A stretch of DNA of 64,000 nt from Massilia putida. GTDB taxonomy: Bacteria > Pseudomonadota > Gammaproteobacteria > Burkholderiales > Burkholderiaceae_D. Numbering within the stretch: position 1 is the stretch's first letter; each line of letters begins with the position of its first letter. The translations under genes and the position numbers were made by a program. Shown in pieces: positions 21,334 to 30,557 of this stretch. The stretch spans positions 4,340,001-4,404,000 of the forward strand of contig NZ_CP019038.1 of NCBI RefSeq assembly GCF_001941825.1, read 5' to 3'. Below the pieces are notes generated by a model. The model ran no database searches. It was not told the origin of the DNA and saw only the letters and a list, made by a program, of their open reading frames with translations.

Positions 21334-22248
21334 ATGCTGAGCCACCTGGCGCGCAGCGCCATCGCCGTGGCGGCGGTCTTGTTCGCCACCTCCGCCCACG
21401 CCTTCACCACCCGCGACATCAAGCCGGAACCCGTGCAGGGCTACCGTTTCCAGATCGTCACGACGGACGACAGCGCCATCACGCGCCGCATCGTGGACGA
21501 CATCACGCGCCGCCTCGTGCCCGTGTTCGCCGTGTTCCGCACGGAGCTGGCCCAGCACCGGCGCATGCTGTACGTGACCGTCGGCCCGGCGGCGCTGCGC
21601 GAGGTCGCACAGCGCCGCTGCGACTGCGTCGTGGTCTCCACGTTCACGTCGAGCCAGGTCGTGCGTTCCATCCTCGGCACCCTGCCGGCGGCGCGCGCAG
21701 CAATGTTCACGGCCGTGTATGCGGAACCGGCGCCGGCCGATCAGTTGCGCCTCGTGGCCCTGCTGTACCGGCGTGCCGTGCGCGTGGCCGCGATCCTCGG
21801 TCCGGACACCGCGTTCCTCAAGCCGATCCTGGAAAACGAACACGTGAACGTGCTGCAGGCGGACCCGGACGAGGACATCAACCGCATGCTGGGCCAGATC
21901 GCCCAGACCGACGTGCTGCTGGCGCTGCCCGACAGCGCCGTCTACAACACGGAAAACTTCCGCAACATCCTGCTCTCGACCTACCGCCACAAGCAAGGCG
22001 TGATCGGCTTCTCGGCCGACATGGTGAAGGCGGGCGCGCTGGCGACGACATATTCCGAAGTCGAGGACATCAACGCCCAGGTGGCCGAGATCGTGGCCAG
22101 CTATGTGTCCGGCGGCGAGCTGCCGACGCCCCAGTTCCCGCGCTACTTCCACACCATCGTCAACGAGGGCGTCGCGCGCTCGCTCGACGTCGAGGTGCCG
22201 GACAATGTGCGCAACTTCGCCCGGCCCGTGCCGGCACGTCAGCCATGA
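21334..22248 (+). CDS. Periplasmic ABC-type substrate-binding protein paired with a sensor kinase
   Basis: A 304-residue exported protein. The signal peptide is MLSHLARSAIAVAAVLFATS with cleavage after AHA. The rest resembles the uncharacterised ABC substrate-binding family (type I periplasmic fold): VVVSTFTSSQVVRSILGTLP, VAAILGPDTAFLKPIL, GVIGFSADMVKAGALATTYS. No permease or ATPase gene is nearby. Its stop overlaps the start of the kinase (ATGA), so it probably delivers a ligand signal to the kinase sensor domain rather than to a transporter. The ORF is open 35 codons further upstream, but that stretch is translated repeat. No strong ribosome binding site is visible at 21334. Confidence 0.8.
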   Translation: MLSHLARSAIAVAAVLFATSAHAFTTRDIKPEPVQGYRFQIVTTDDSAITRRIVDDITRRLVPVFAVFRTELAQHRRMLYVTVGPAALREVAQRRCDCVVVSTFTSSQVVRSILGTLPAARAAMFTAVYAEPAPADQLRLVALLYRRAVRVAAILGPDTAFLKPILENEHVNVLQADPDEDINRMLGQIAQTDVLLALPDSAVYNTENFRNILLSTYRHKQGVIGFSADMVKAGALATTYSEVEDINAQVAEIVASYVSGGELPTPQFPRYFHTIVNEGVARSLDVEVPDNVRNFARPVPARQP

Positions 22249-23828
22249 AGCGGCCCGCCGCCCTGCGCGAAGCATCGCTGCGCGCCGCCGCGCTCAGGTC
22301 GCGCAAGCTGCGGCCCGCCAAGCTGCGGCCCGGCGCCCTGCAATTCTGGCGCGGCTGGAGCATCGGCCTGCGCATGGCCTTCATCACGATGCTGCCCGTG
22401 ACCCTGCTGTTCACGTCCTTCGTCTGGTACTCCTGGTACGCGCACCGCGCCCAGGTCGACGAGGAACTGGCGGAACGCGGCCGCATCCTCGCGCGCGCGC
22501 TCGCGGAGACCAGCGAATACAACGTCATTTCCGGCAATCTGTCGGACCTGCGCCTGACCATGAACGGCCTCGTGCAGTCGGACAGCAGCGTGTACCGCAT
22601 CGACGTCATCGACATGAACGGCCAGAACGTGGTGCCCGTCATCTCCGAACATCCGATCGAGGCGGAGAGCCGTTCGTTCGAGGCCCCGATCCGCAAGCAG
22701 GTGGTGTGGATCAACCTGTTCTCCGACAACGGCACGCCGCACGTCTCCGCCTCCAGCGACACGCGCCCGCCGACCTTGACGACGGAGGTCGTCGGCCTCG
22801 TGCGCGTGACGATGTCGCCCACGAACATGCTGGCCAAGCAGCTGCACCGCTTCCGCGTGGAGCTGGCGATGGCCGCGCTGGCGCTGGCCGCCAGCGGCGC
22901 GCTCGCGTATATCCTGGCGCGCAGCCTCACGGTGCCGCTGCGCGAGGCGATCTCCGTGCTGCGGCGCATCCGCGGCGGCAATTACCGCGTGCAGCTCCCC
23001 GTCACGACGGGCGGCGAGGTGGGCGAACTGCAAGCGTCGATCGGCGAGATGTCGGTGGCGCTGGACCAGTCCAAGCAGGACCTGGAGAACAAGGTGGCCG
23101 AGCGCACGCGCGACCTGCTCGCGTCGCGCAACGAGGCGCTGCGCGCCGACGCCGACAAGCGCAAGCTGATCCAGAAGGTCAACAGCATCATCGAGGACGA
23201 GAGAAAGAGCATCGCGGTCGAGATCCATGACGAACTGAATGCATCCTTGATCGCCGTGCGCCTGGAATCGCAGACGATCCAGCAGCTCGCGGCCAAGGCC
23301 ACGCCCGGCGAGGAAATCGACCAGATCCGCGCCAAGGCCCAGGCCATCACCAAGCTGGCGCTGGACCTGTACGCGAACGGCCGCCGCCTGGTGCGCCGCC
23401 TGCGTCCGGAGGTGCTGGACATGCTCGGGCTGCACGGCGCCGTCGAGGAGATGGTGAGCCACTACCGCAGCAGCTCCGGCGTGCACTTCGAATTCGAATC
23501 GCAGGGCGACTTCTCGAAGATCGGCAACGAGCTCGCGATCTCCGCCTACCGCATCGTGCAGGAAGCGCTGTCGAACATCATGAAGCACTCGCAGGCCGGC
23601 TTCGCGCGCGTGAGCCTCGCGCTGTCCGACGAGGATGGTGCCCTGCACATCGAAGTGCAGGACGACGGCGAGGGCTTCGATCCGGCCGTGGCGTCGGAAG
23701 GCATCGGCATCATCGGCATGCGCGAGCGCGTCTTCGCCCTCGGCGGCAGCATCCACGTGCAGTCGCGTCCCGGCGAGGGCACGCTCGTCGCCATCACCCT
23801 GCCGCTGAACGACGTGGCGACTGCCTGA
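22245..23828 (+). CDS. NarX/UhpB-type membrane sensor histidine kinase
   Basis: A 527-residue kinase. An unusual Arg/Ala/Leu-rich cytosolic leader (about 1-35) precedes TM1 (FITMLPVTLLFTSFVWYSWY). A periplasmic domain of about 140 residues follows, then TM2 (LAMAALALAASGALAYILA), a HAMP domain, a coiled coil, HisKA_3 with His328 (IAVEIHDELNASL) and an HATPase (QEALSNIMKHSQAG, DDGEGFD, GIGIIGMRERV). It overlaps the binding-protein gene by ATGA. It should phosphorylate Asp59 of the regulator at 20563. The chemical signal is unknown. Confidence 0.93.
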   Translation: MKRPAALREASLRAAALRSRKLRPAKLRPGALQFWRGWSIGLRMAFITMLPVTLLFTSFVWYSWYAHRAQVDEELAERGRILARALAETSEYNVISGNLSDLRLTMNGLVQSDSSVYRIDVIDMNGQNVVPVISEHPIEAESRSFEAPIRKQVVWINLFSDNGTPHVSASSDTRPPTLTTEVVGLVRVTMSPTNMLAKQLHRFRVELAMAALALAASGALAYILARSLTVPLREAISVLRRIRGGNYRVQLPVTTGGEVGELQASIGEMSVALDQSKQDLENKVAERTRDLLASRNEALRADADKRKLIQKVNSIIEDERKSIAVEIHDELNASLIAVRLESQTIQQLAAKATPGEEIDQIRAKAQAITKLALDLYANGRRLVRRLRPEVLDMLGLHGAVEEMVSHYRSSSGVHFEFESQGDFSKIGNELAISAYRIVQEALSNIMKHSQAGFARVSLALSDEDGALHIEVQDDGEGFDPAVASEGIGIIGMRERVFALGGSIHVQSRPGEGTLVAITLPLNDVATA

Positions 23829-23888
23829 AAGCAGTCAACTGGGGTACAGTAGCGACCTCAGTCTTCCACTCGCTAGCAAACCACCACC

Positions 23889-25577
23889 ATGCTCAACGCA
23901 TTGCAGACGCCTTTCGAGAAGGGCAACCAGAATCAGACCACGACCTGGTCCGATTGCATCGCCTGGTACGACGATCTCGCGCACCAATACCCCCAGGTGC
24001 TGCGCTTTTCCGTGGTCGGGACCTCCGACGCGGGCGTGCCGATCCACGCCGGCGTGATCTCGGCCGATGGGGTGTTCGACCGCGCGCAGGTCAAGGCCGC
24101 CGGACGTCCCGTTTTCTTCAACAACAACGGCATCCATCCGGGCGAACCGGAAGGCGTCGATGCGTGCATGGCGCTCGTGCGCGATTTCTGCCAGCAGCCG
24201 GAGCGCCTGGCCGCACTGGGAAAGACCGTGTTCCTGTTCGTCCCGTTGTACAACGTGGACGGCGCCTTCAACCGCGCCAATACGTCGCGCGTGAACCAGG
24301 ACGGGCCGGAAAGCTACGGCTTTCGCGGCAACAGCCGCCACCTCGACCTGAACCGCGACTTCGTCAAGTGCGACACGCTGACGGCGCAGACTTTCAACAA
24401 GCTGTTCACGGAATGGGATCCGGACGTGATGGTCGACACCCACACGTCCAACGGCGCCGACTACAGCTACACGATGACGTTGATCCCGACCCAGGCCGAC
24501 AAATTGGGCGGAGACCTGGGCGCTTTTCTCCGCGACACCATGCTGCCGGCGATGTATGCGGAGATGGACGAGCGCGGCTGGCCCATGTGCCCGTACGTGA
24601 ACCCGGTCAAGGACAGCCCGGACGAGGGTATCGCCGATTTCCTCGAGACGGCGCGCTTCTCGACGGGCTACGCGGCGCTGCACGACACGATCGGCTTCAT
24701 GCCCGAGACGCACATGCTGAAACCCTTCGCCGACCGCTATCACTCGATGCGCGCGCTTGTCGAGACGGCGCTGGACTTCACCGTCGCCAACGGAGAAAAA
24801 ATCGTCGCGTTGCGCCGCGCCGCCCGCGCGGCCGGCCGCACGCGCCGCGAATGGCCCGTGCACTGGTCGATGGACGAAGCAAATCCGTCCACGTTCCGTT
24901 TCAAGGGTTATGCGGCCAAGTACAAGGGAAGCAGCCTGGGCGACTACCAGCGCCTGTACTACGACCGCAACGAGCCGTACGAACGCGACATCGCGCATTA
25001 CAACCGCTTCCCGGCCGACGTCGTCGTCCCCGCGCCCAAGGCCTACGTGGTGCCGCAGCAGTGGCGCGAAGCGATCGAGCGCCTGCGCTGGAACGGCGTC
25101 AAGCTCGAACGCGTCGATGCCGAGCGCACGCAGGAAGTGTCCGCGTACCGCATCGCGTCCGTGTCCACGCGCGGGCATGCGTACGAAGGCCATATGTTCC
25201 ACGACGACGTGCAACTGGAGCGCGTGCGCGAGACCGTCACGATCCGCGCCGGCGACTACCTCGTCCCGCTCGATCAGGACCAGGCCCGCTACGCCGTCGA
25301 GACGCTGGAACCCCAGGCCCACGACAGCTTCTTCCGTTGGGGCTTCTTCAACAGCGTGCTGGAAAAGAAGGAAGCCTATTCGGACTATGTATTCGAGGAC
25401 GAGGCCGAGCGCCTGCTGGCCGCCGAGCCCGAACTGGCGGCGAAGTTCGGCGCCTGGAAGGCCGCCAACCCGGACCTGCTGAAGGACCAGGGTGCGGTGC
25501 TCGACTTCATCTTCGCCAACTGCGCGCGCTGGCGCGAGCCGGAGTGGCGCCGCTATCCGGTCTTCATGATCGATTGA
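23889..25577 (+). CDS. M14-family zinc carboxypeptidase-like protein
   Basis: A 562-residue M14 metallopeptidase without a signal peptide, so probably cytosolic. Zinc ligands are His83 and Glu86 (GIHPGEPEG) and His185 (VDTHTSNG). LNRDFVK supplies the substrate-binding Arg. Catalytic Glu273 is in FMPETHML. After about residue 330 comes a second region (AYVVPQQWREAIERLRWNG) typical of the large bacterial M14 proteins. Substrate is unknown; peptides or peptide-like amides are likely. It is monocistronic or leads into the cytochrome-fusion gene 22 nt downstream. Confidence 0.9.
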   Translation: MLNALQTPFEKGNQNQTTTWSDCIAWYDDLAHQYPQVLRFSVVGTSDAGVPIHAGVISADGVFDRAQVKAAGRPVFFNNNGIHPGEPEGVDACMALVRDFCQQPERLAALGKTVFLFVPLYNVDGAFNRANTSRVNQDGPESYGFRGNSRHLDLNRDFVKCDTLTAQTFNKLFTEWDPDVMVDTHTSNGADYSYTMTLIPTQADKLGGDLGAFLRDTMLPAMYAEMDERGWPMCPYVNPVKDSPDEGIADFLETARFSTGYAALHDTIGFMPETHMLKPFADRYHSMRALVETALDFTVANGEKIVALRRAARAAGRTRREWPVHWSMDEANPSTFRFKGYAAKYKGSSLGDYQRLYYDRNEPYERDIAHYNRFPADVVVPAPKAYVVPQQWREAIERLRWNGVKLERVDAERTQEVSAYRIASVSTRGHAYEGHMFHDDVQLERVRETVTIRAGDYLVPLDQDQARYAVETLEPQAHDSFFRWGFFNSVLEKKEAYSDYVFEDEAERLLAAEPELAAKFGAWKAANPDLLKDQGAVLDFIFANCARWREPEWRRYPVFMID

Positions 25578-25599
25578 ATCACCCACGGGAGGGGGAAAC

Positions 25600-27273
25600 A
25601 TGCACAATAAAATCGCCACCGCGCTGTTCGGCGCGCTGACGTTGGCCGGGACGGCATCCGCCGCGCCATCCGCCGGCCAGGCCTATTTCGAGCAGAACTG
25701 CGCCAGCTGCCACACGGCCGACGCCAGCATGGGTTCGCGCGCGGGTCCGCCGTTGTTCAACGTCGTGGGCCGCAAGGCCGCGTCGGCGCCGGGCTTTAAC
25801 TACACGGATGCGCTGACGAAGGCCGGCGCCGCCGGCAAGACGTGGACGCGCGCGGAACTCGACGTCTTCCTGCGCGATCCGTCCAGGGACGTGCCGGGCA
25901 CCGCGATGCCGGTCGCGGTCGCCGACGCGAAACAGCGCGCCGCCGTGATCGACTATCTCGCGGCGCAGAGCGGCAAGGCGGCGGCGCCGGCCGCGAAGGC
26001 GGCAGCCGGCGAACGCGCCGGTGCCTGGACCGAGGACAAGCCGGGCGACGTGCATCACGTCACCGTCGATCAGCTCGTCGCGCCGTTCGCCAGCGAGAGC
26101 GCGGGGAACGGTCCCAAGCTTGCGAAGCGTCCGGACGGCGCCATGCCGGCCGTGCCGAAAGGCTTCAAGGTGAGCGTGCTGGCGGAAACGGGTAAGGCGC
26201 GCCTGCTGCTCCGCGCACCGAACGGCGACATCATCCTGTCCGATATGGGCAAGGGCGAAGTCCGCATCCTGCGCCTGGGCAGCGGCGGCGACACGGTGGA
26301 GTCGGACAGCGTGTTCGCCACCGGCCTGTCGCGCCCGTACGGTCTCGCGCTCTGGCCGGCCGCGAATCCGAAATACCTGTACGTGGCGAACGCGAACTCC
26401 GTCGTGCGCTTTCCGTACACGACGGGCGACCTGAAAGCGAAGGGCAAATCCGAGACGATCGTCGACAAGCTCGTCGACGGCATGGGCAACCACGTCACGC
26501 GCTCGCTCGCGTTCTCGCAGGACGGCAAAACCTTGTTCGTCTCCGTCGGCTCGGCCACCAACGTCGCGCAAGGCATCGGCAACAAGCCGCCGAAGCCGCT
26601 GGCACAATGGGAGTCGGAACACGGCATGGGTGGCGCGTGGGGCGAAGAGACCGACCGCGCCAGCGTGCTCGCGTTCGACCCCGACGGCAAGCACCGCCGC
26701 AACTACGCCAACGGCCTGCGCAACTGCGTGGGTATGTTCGTGCATCCGGACACGGGCGACCTGTATTGCAGCGTCAACGAGCGCGACGAACTGGGCGACG
26801 ACCTCCCGCCCGACTACGTCACGCGCGTCAAGCGCGGCGGCTTTTACGGCTGGCCATGGTACTACCTCGGCGCGCACGAGGATCCGCGCCTGAAAGGCAT
26901 CCGTCCGGACCTGAAGGACAAGGTCACGGTGCCCGACATGCTGATCCAGGCGCACTCCGCGCCGCTGGGCATGACGGTGTACCATGCCCCGGAAGGCAGC
27001 AAGCACGCGTTCCCGAAAGAGTACGACGGCGACATCTTCCTCGCGCTGCACGGCTCGTGGAACCGCGGCATCCGCACCGGCTACAAGGTCGTGCGCGTGA
27101 TGATGAAGAACGGCGTGCCGACCGGGCAGTACCAGGACTTCATGACCGGCATGGTGCTGTCCGACCGCGACGTGTGGGGCCGTCCGACCGGGGTGACGGT
27201 GGCGGAGGACGGGGCGCTGCTCGTCGTCGATGACGGCGGTGGCGTCTTGTGGCGGATCGCGCCGGAGAAATAA
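25600..27273 (+). CDS. Cytochrome c fused to a sorbosone/glucose-dehydrogenase-like beta-propeller
   Basis: A 557-residue exported fusion. The signal peptide ends at GTASA|AP. A class I cytochrome c domain (about 25-125) carries Cys34, Cys37 and His38 (NCASCHT) and the axial Met103 (GTAMPVAV). After an Ala/Lys linker comes a PQQ-type sugar dehydrogenase / L-sorbosone dehydrogenase-like propeller (LSRPYGLALWP, NYANGLRNCVGM, YGWPWYYLG, LALHGSWNR). It likely oxidises a sugar or aldose in the periplasm and hands electrons straight to its own haem. PQQ dependence is inferred from family only. GGGAGGGGGAAAC precedes the ATG. Confidence 0.9.
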   Translation: MHNKIATALFGALTLAGTASAAPSAGQAYFEQNCASCHTADASMGSRAGPPLFNVVGRKAASAPGFNYTDALTKAGAAGKTWTRAELDVFLRDPSRDVPGTAMPVAVADAKQRAAVIDYLAAQSGKAAAPAAKAAAGERAGAWTEDKPGDVHHVTVDQLVAPFASESAGNGPKLAKRPDGAMPAVPKGFKVSVLAETGKARLLLRAPNGDIILSDMGKGEVRILRLGSGGDTVESDSVFATGLSRPYGLALWPAANPKYLYVANANSVVRFPYTTGDLKAKGKSETIVDKLVDGMGNHVTRSLAFSQDGKTLFVSVGSATNVAQGIGNKPPKPLAQWESEHGMGGAWGEETDRASVLAFDPDGKHRRNYANGLRNCVGMFVHPDTGDLYCSVNERDELGDDLPPDYVTRVKRGGFYGWPWYYLGAHEDPRLKGIRPDLKDKVTVPDMLIQAHSAPLGMTVYHAPEGSKHAFPKEYDGDIFLALHGSWNRGIRTGYKVVRVMMKNGVPTGQYQDFMTGMVLSDRDVWGRPTGVTVAEDGALLVVDDGGGVLWRIAPEK

Positions 27274-27276
27274 CAA

Positions 27277-27472
27277 CGTCGTCCTCGCGAACGCGGGCAC
27301 CCATGCTGACTACTCGAAGCCGGTACGTCGATAACACGGATGTGTTTCCGATGTACCGAATTTGGTTGCTCCGCATGGGTGCCCGCCTGCGCGGGGAGTC
27401 GTTTCCGGCAATGCCGGGGAGTCGTTTCCGGCAATGCCGGGAAGTCGTTTCCGGCAATGCCGGGAACGACAG
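27277..27472. repeat. Dispersed palindromic repeat, copy 3, with tandem 23-bp units
   Basis: A left arm (GTCGTCCTCGCGAACGCGGG, CACCCATGCTGA) and a right arm (CCGCATGGGTGCCCGCCTGCG) frame about 75 bp of unrelated sequence. The right arm runs into three head-to-tail copies of a 23-bp unit (GTCGTTTCCGGCAATGCCGG plus GGA or GAA) at 27398, 27421 and 27444. Each unit contains the small palindrome CCGGCAATGCCGG. Confidence 0.85.
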
Positions 27473-27476
27473 ACGG

Positions 27477-29306
27477 TTACTTCGTCTCTGCGATCCAGCG
27501 ATCCACCTTCTTCTCCAGCAGCGCCAGCGGCAGCGTGCCTTCGCCCAGCACGATCTCGTGGAACTTGGGCAGGCTGAATGCCGGGCCGAGCGCCTTCTCC
27601 GCGCGGGCGCGCAGTTCCTGGATTTTCAGCGCGCCGATCTTGTAGCCCAGCGCCTGTGCCGGCCACGCCATATAGCGCTCGGTCGCGTTGCGCGCATCCG
27701 CTTCCGTGTAGCCCAGCGTCTCGCGCATGTACTGGATCGACTGCTCGCGCGTCCAGCCCTTCGCATGCATGCCGGTGTCGACGACGAGGCGCACGGCGCG
27801 CAGCATCTCGTCGTTCAGGTGGCCGAACCAGTCTTCCGGCTTGTCGTACAGGCCCATTTCCGTGCCCAGCGTCTCGGCGTACAGTGCCCAGCCTTCGGTG
27901 AAGGCGTTGTTGCCGCCGAACTTGCGGAAATTCGGCAGCCCCAGTTCCTGCATCAGCGCGATGTGGAAGTGGTGGCCCGGCTGGCCCTCGTGCAGGAACA
28001 GCGTGACCATGCCGGTGCTGCCGTATTGCGTCGGGTCGTTCACGACGGACCAGAACACGCCCGGACGCGAGCCGTCGATCGCCGGCGGCGTGTAGTGGTC
28101 GGAGGCCGTCGCCCGCGACAGTTCCGGTTCCAGGCGCAGGTCGAGCGGCGTCTTCGGGCGCAGCGAGAACAGCGCGGGCAGCTTGGTCTGCAGCTGCGTG
28201 TTCAGCTTGCGGTAGACGTCGATGATCTCGCCCTCGGTCTTGAAGGGCTTGTACTTCGCCTGCTGCGAGACCCACACCGGCAGGCCGGCCGCCGGACCGT
28301 CGTAGCCCATCTTCGGACCGATGCGGGCATATTCACCTTGAATGCGCGCGACTTCCTTCAGGCCGATCTGGTGGATCTGTTCCGGCTGCAGGTCGGTCGT
28401 CGTCTGGCTGGCGACGCGCGCGAGATACCAGTTCATCCCCTGCGGCAACGCGCTCCAGCCGGTGCTCGTGCGGCAGGCCGGCAGGTAGTCGTGCTCGACG
28501 AAGTCGGCCAGGCGTTTCAATGCCGGATTCAGCTTGCCGGCGATGGTGCTGCGATAGCTCGCCGCCAGCTTCTTCTTGTCGGCATCCGAGAAGCCCGCCG
28601 GGAAGTTCTTCACGGGCGTGTAATAGATGCTGTCCTCGGCCTTGGCGGCCACCAGCTGCTTGAACTGGGGCAGCGCGGCTTCCATGATCGCCTTCGGCTG
28701 CACGACGCCGCGCTTCATCCCTTCGCGCATGTTCGCGATGGCCTGGTCGATCCACGGACCGAGCTGGTTCAGGCGGCTCAGATAGGCCTGGTAATCCTTC
28801 ACGGTGACCAGCGACTGCGCCTGCTGGCCGCTGCTGTAGTTCGCGAGCGTGACGGGCAGGGCGTCCATCTGGTTCAGCGGCAGCAGGTGCTCGGGGAACG
28901 GCTCGAAGCGCAGCGCGGTCTTCAGTTCGTAGTCGAGGATGTCGTAGCTCGTCTGGTCGCGCTGCGCGAGGCCGTCGCGGCGGATCGTGTGCAGACGCTT
29001 CAAATAGTCCTTGTACAGCGCGAACTGGTGCGCGCGGTTCTTGGGCGAGATCGACATGCCGATCTGGTCGGGGAAGCGGTTGTCGCCGCTCTCGCCGGCG
29101 GAGACCGGGTCGAAGCGCGCCTGCGCGTCCCAATATTCGTCGGCCAGTTTGTTCAGCTTTTTCGATTCGGCGGCGGTGGCTGCATTGACTGCGGCGTTCG
29201 TGGCGCCGGCACCGGCCGTGGGCTTGGTCGCGTTGTCGGCGACGGCCGGCGCGCAGGCGATGAGGCAGGCGGCGGCGATGGTGCCCAGTGTGAGGGTCTG
29301 TTTCAT
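27477..29306 (-). CDS. DUF885 family protein, probable exported metallopeptidase
   Basis: A 609-residue protein of the DUF885 family, which is thought to be metallopeptidase-like. The conserved LFLHEGQPGHHFH motif and the following FTEGWALYAETLG segment supply the expected metal ligands. The N-terminus (MKQTLTLGTIAAACLIAC) fits a lipoprotein signal with lipobox LIAC at Cys18; cleavage at AVA|DN by signal peptidase I is the alternative. The frame is open 16 codons further upstream, but that part overlaps a hairpin and I use the Met at 29306, although no strong ribosome binding site is seen. The substrate is unknown. Confidence 0.88.
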   Translation of the reverse strand: MKQTLTLGTIAAACLIACAPAVADNATKPTAGAGATNAAVNAATAAESKKLNKLADEYWDAQARFDPVSAGESGDNRFPDQIGMSISPKNRAHQFALYKDYLKRLHTIRRDGLAQRDQTSYDILDYELKTALRFEPFPEHLLPLNQMDALPVTLANYSSGQQAQSLVTVKDYQAYLSRLNQLGPWIDQAIANMREGMKRGVVQPKAIMEAALPQFKQLVAAKAEDSIYYTPVKNFPAGFSDADKKKLAASYRSTIAGKLNPALKRLADFVEHDYLPACRTSTGWSALPQGMNWYLARVASQTTTDLQPEQIHQIGLKEVARIQGEYARIGPKMGYDGPAAGLPVWVSQQAKYKPFKTEGEIIDVYRKLNTQLQTKLPALFSLRPKTPLDLRLEPELSRATASDHYTPPAIDGSRPGVFWSVVNDPTQYGSTGMVTLFLHEGQPGHHFHIALMQELGLPNFRKFGGNNAFTEGWALYAETLGTEMGLYDKPEDWFGHLNDEMLRAVRLVVDTGMHAKGWTREQSIQYMRETLGYTEADARNATERYMAWPAQALGYKIGALKIQELRARAEKALGPAFSLPKFHEIVLGEGTLPLALLEKKVDRWIAETK

Positions 29307-29341
29307 GTTGTGTTCTGCGTGATGGAGATGAAAACGTTCCG

Positions 29342-29370
29342 GTAGGGTGGGCACGGGGCGCCCACCCTAC
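29342..29370. terminator. Strong hairpin between DUF885 and LIV-type genes
   Basis: An 11-bp perfect stem (GTAGGGTGGGC / GCCCACCCTAC) with a seven-base loop lies just after the stop of the minus-strand binding-protein gene. Only a weak T-run follows on the minus strand. It most likely ends that transcript. Confidence 0.6.
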
Positions 29371-29376
29371 GAGAGT

Positions 29377-30510
29377 TCAATAACTGGCCAGCGGCGCCAG
29401 TTGGCCGCCCTTGAAGGTGTAGACCGTGACGGCCGTCTTCTTCAGGTTGCCGTTCGCATCGTAGCCGTAGGTGCCGGCCACGCCCTGGTACGTCATCGTG
29501 TGCAGCTGCTTGCCGACGGCGGCGGCGTCCGTCGTGTTCGCGGTCTGCATGGCCTTCGCGATGAACATCGTCTGGTCGTAGAACGTCGGCGCGTACACGT
29601 CCGGGTCGTGCTGGAAGCGCTGCTTGTAGCGGGTCTTGAACGCCGGACCGCCGGCCTGCTTGTCGAGCATCGCGCCGGCCTGCGCGCACATCACGTTCTC
29701 GCCGACGGCGTCGCCCCCCAATTTGGCCATCTCGGGGCTGCACAGCGTGTCGCCGCCCAGCAGGCGCACATTCGCCATCCCCAACTGCTTCATCTGCCGT
29801 GCCATCGGCGCACCCTGCGGTGCATAGCCGCCGAAGAAAATCGCGTCGACCTTTTTCGCGCGGAACGCGGTGAGGATGGCGGAGAAGTCGCTCGCCTTGT
29901 CGTTGGTGAACTCGCGGCCGGCGACGGCAACGCCGGATGCGCGCGCCTGCTTCGCGAATTCGTCGGCGATGCCCTGGCCGAACGCGGTGCGGTCGTCGAT
30001 CACGCCGACCGTCTTGATCTTCAATTCCTTCGCGGCGAACGACGCCATCGAGCTGCCCACCTGCGAATCGCTGGCGACCATGCGGAACACGTTCGGGTAG
30101 CGCGACTGCGTGACCTTCGGGCTCGTGCCGACGGTGGACATCAGGATGCCGGCATCGTTGTAGACGCGCGCGGCGGGAATCGCGACGCCCGAGTTGTACG
30201 GGCCGAGCACGAACTTGACGCCGGCGTCGGCGAATTTCTGCGCGACGCTCACGCCGGCCTTCGGGTCGCCCTGGTCGTCTTCGGACAGCAGCTCGAACTT
30301 GAGCGTCTTGCCGCCGATCTTGAGCTTTTGCGCGTTGAGTTCTTCGACGGCGAGGCGCACGCCGTTCTCGTCATCCTTGCCGGCGAAGGCGTTGGCGCCC
30401 GACAGCGGGCCGCTCACGCCGATGCGCACGACCTGGTCCTGGGCGAGCGCGGAACTACCTGTCGCTAGCAGGATCGCCGCCAGCGCCACGGTTTTGATGG
30501 TTGATGCCAT
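29377..30510 (-). CDS. Branched-chain amino-acid-type ABC substrate-binding protein
   Basis: A 377-residue periplasmic binding protein of the LivJ/LivK family. The signal peptide is MASTIKTVALAAILLATGSS with cleavage near ALAQ|DQ. Family segments are VVRIGVSGPLSGANAFAGKD, FVLGPYNSGVAIPAARVYND, TVGVIDDRTAFGQGIADEFA and FFGGYAPQGAPMARQMKQLG. The ligand may be an amino acid or a related acid. No permease or ATPase genes are adjacent, so it is an orphan component. GGAG upstream of the Met at 30510 decides the start over one eight codons earlier. Confidence 0.93.
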   Translation of the reverse strand: MASTIKTVALAAILLATGSSALAQDQVVRIGVSGPLSGANAFAGKDDENGVRLAVEELNAQKLKIGGKTLKFELLSEDDQGDPKAGVSVAQKFADAGVKFVLGPYNSGVAIPAARVYNDAGILMSTVGTSPKVTQSRYPNVFRMVASDSQVGSSMASFAAKELKIKTVGVIDDRTAFGQGIADEFAKQARASGVAVAGREFTNDKASDFSAILTAFRAKKVDAIFFGGYAPQGAPMARQMKQLGMANVRLLGGDTLCSPEMAKLGGDAVGENVMCAQAGAMLDKQAGGPAFKTRYKQRFQHDPDVYAPTFYDQTMFIAKAMQTANTTDAAAVGKQLHTMTYQGVAGTYGYDANGNLKKTAVTVYTFKGGQLAPLASY

Positions 30511-30557
30511 TGGTTCGTCTCCGTTGTTATTCAACGGTCGCCATCATCGCACGGGAA

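Noticed and set aside
27398..27466. Tandem repeats as a CRISPR array
   Set aside because: Units are 23 bp, contiguous and without spacers; no cas genes nearby.
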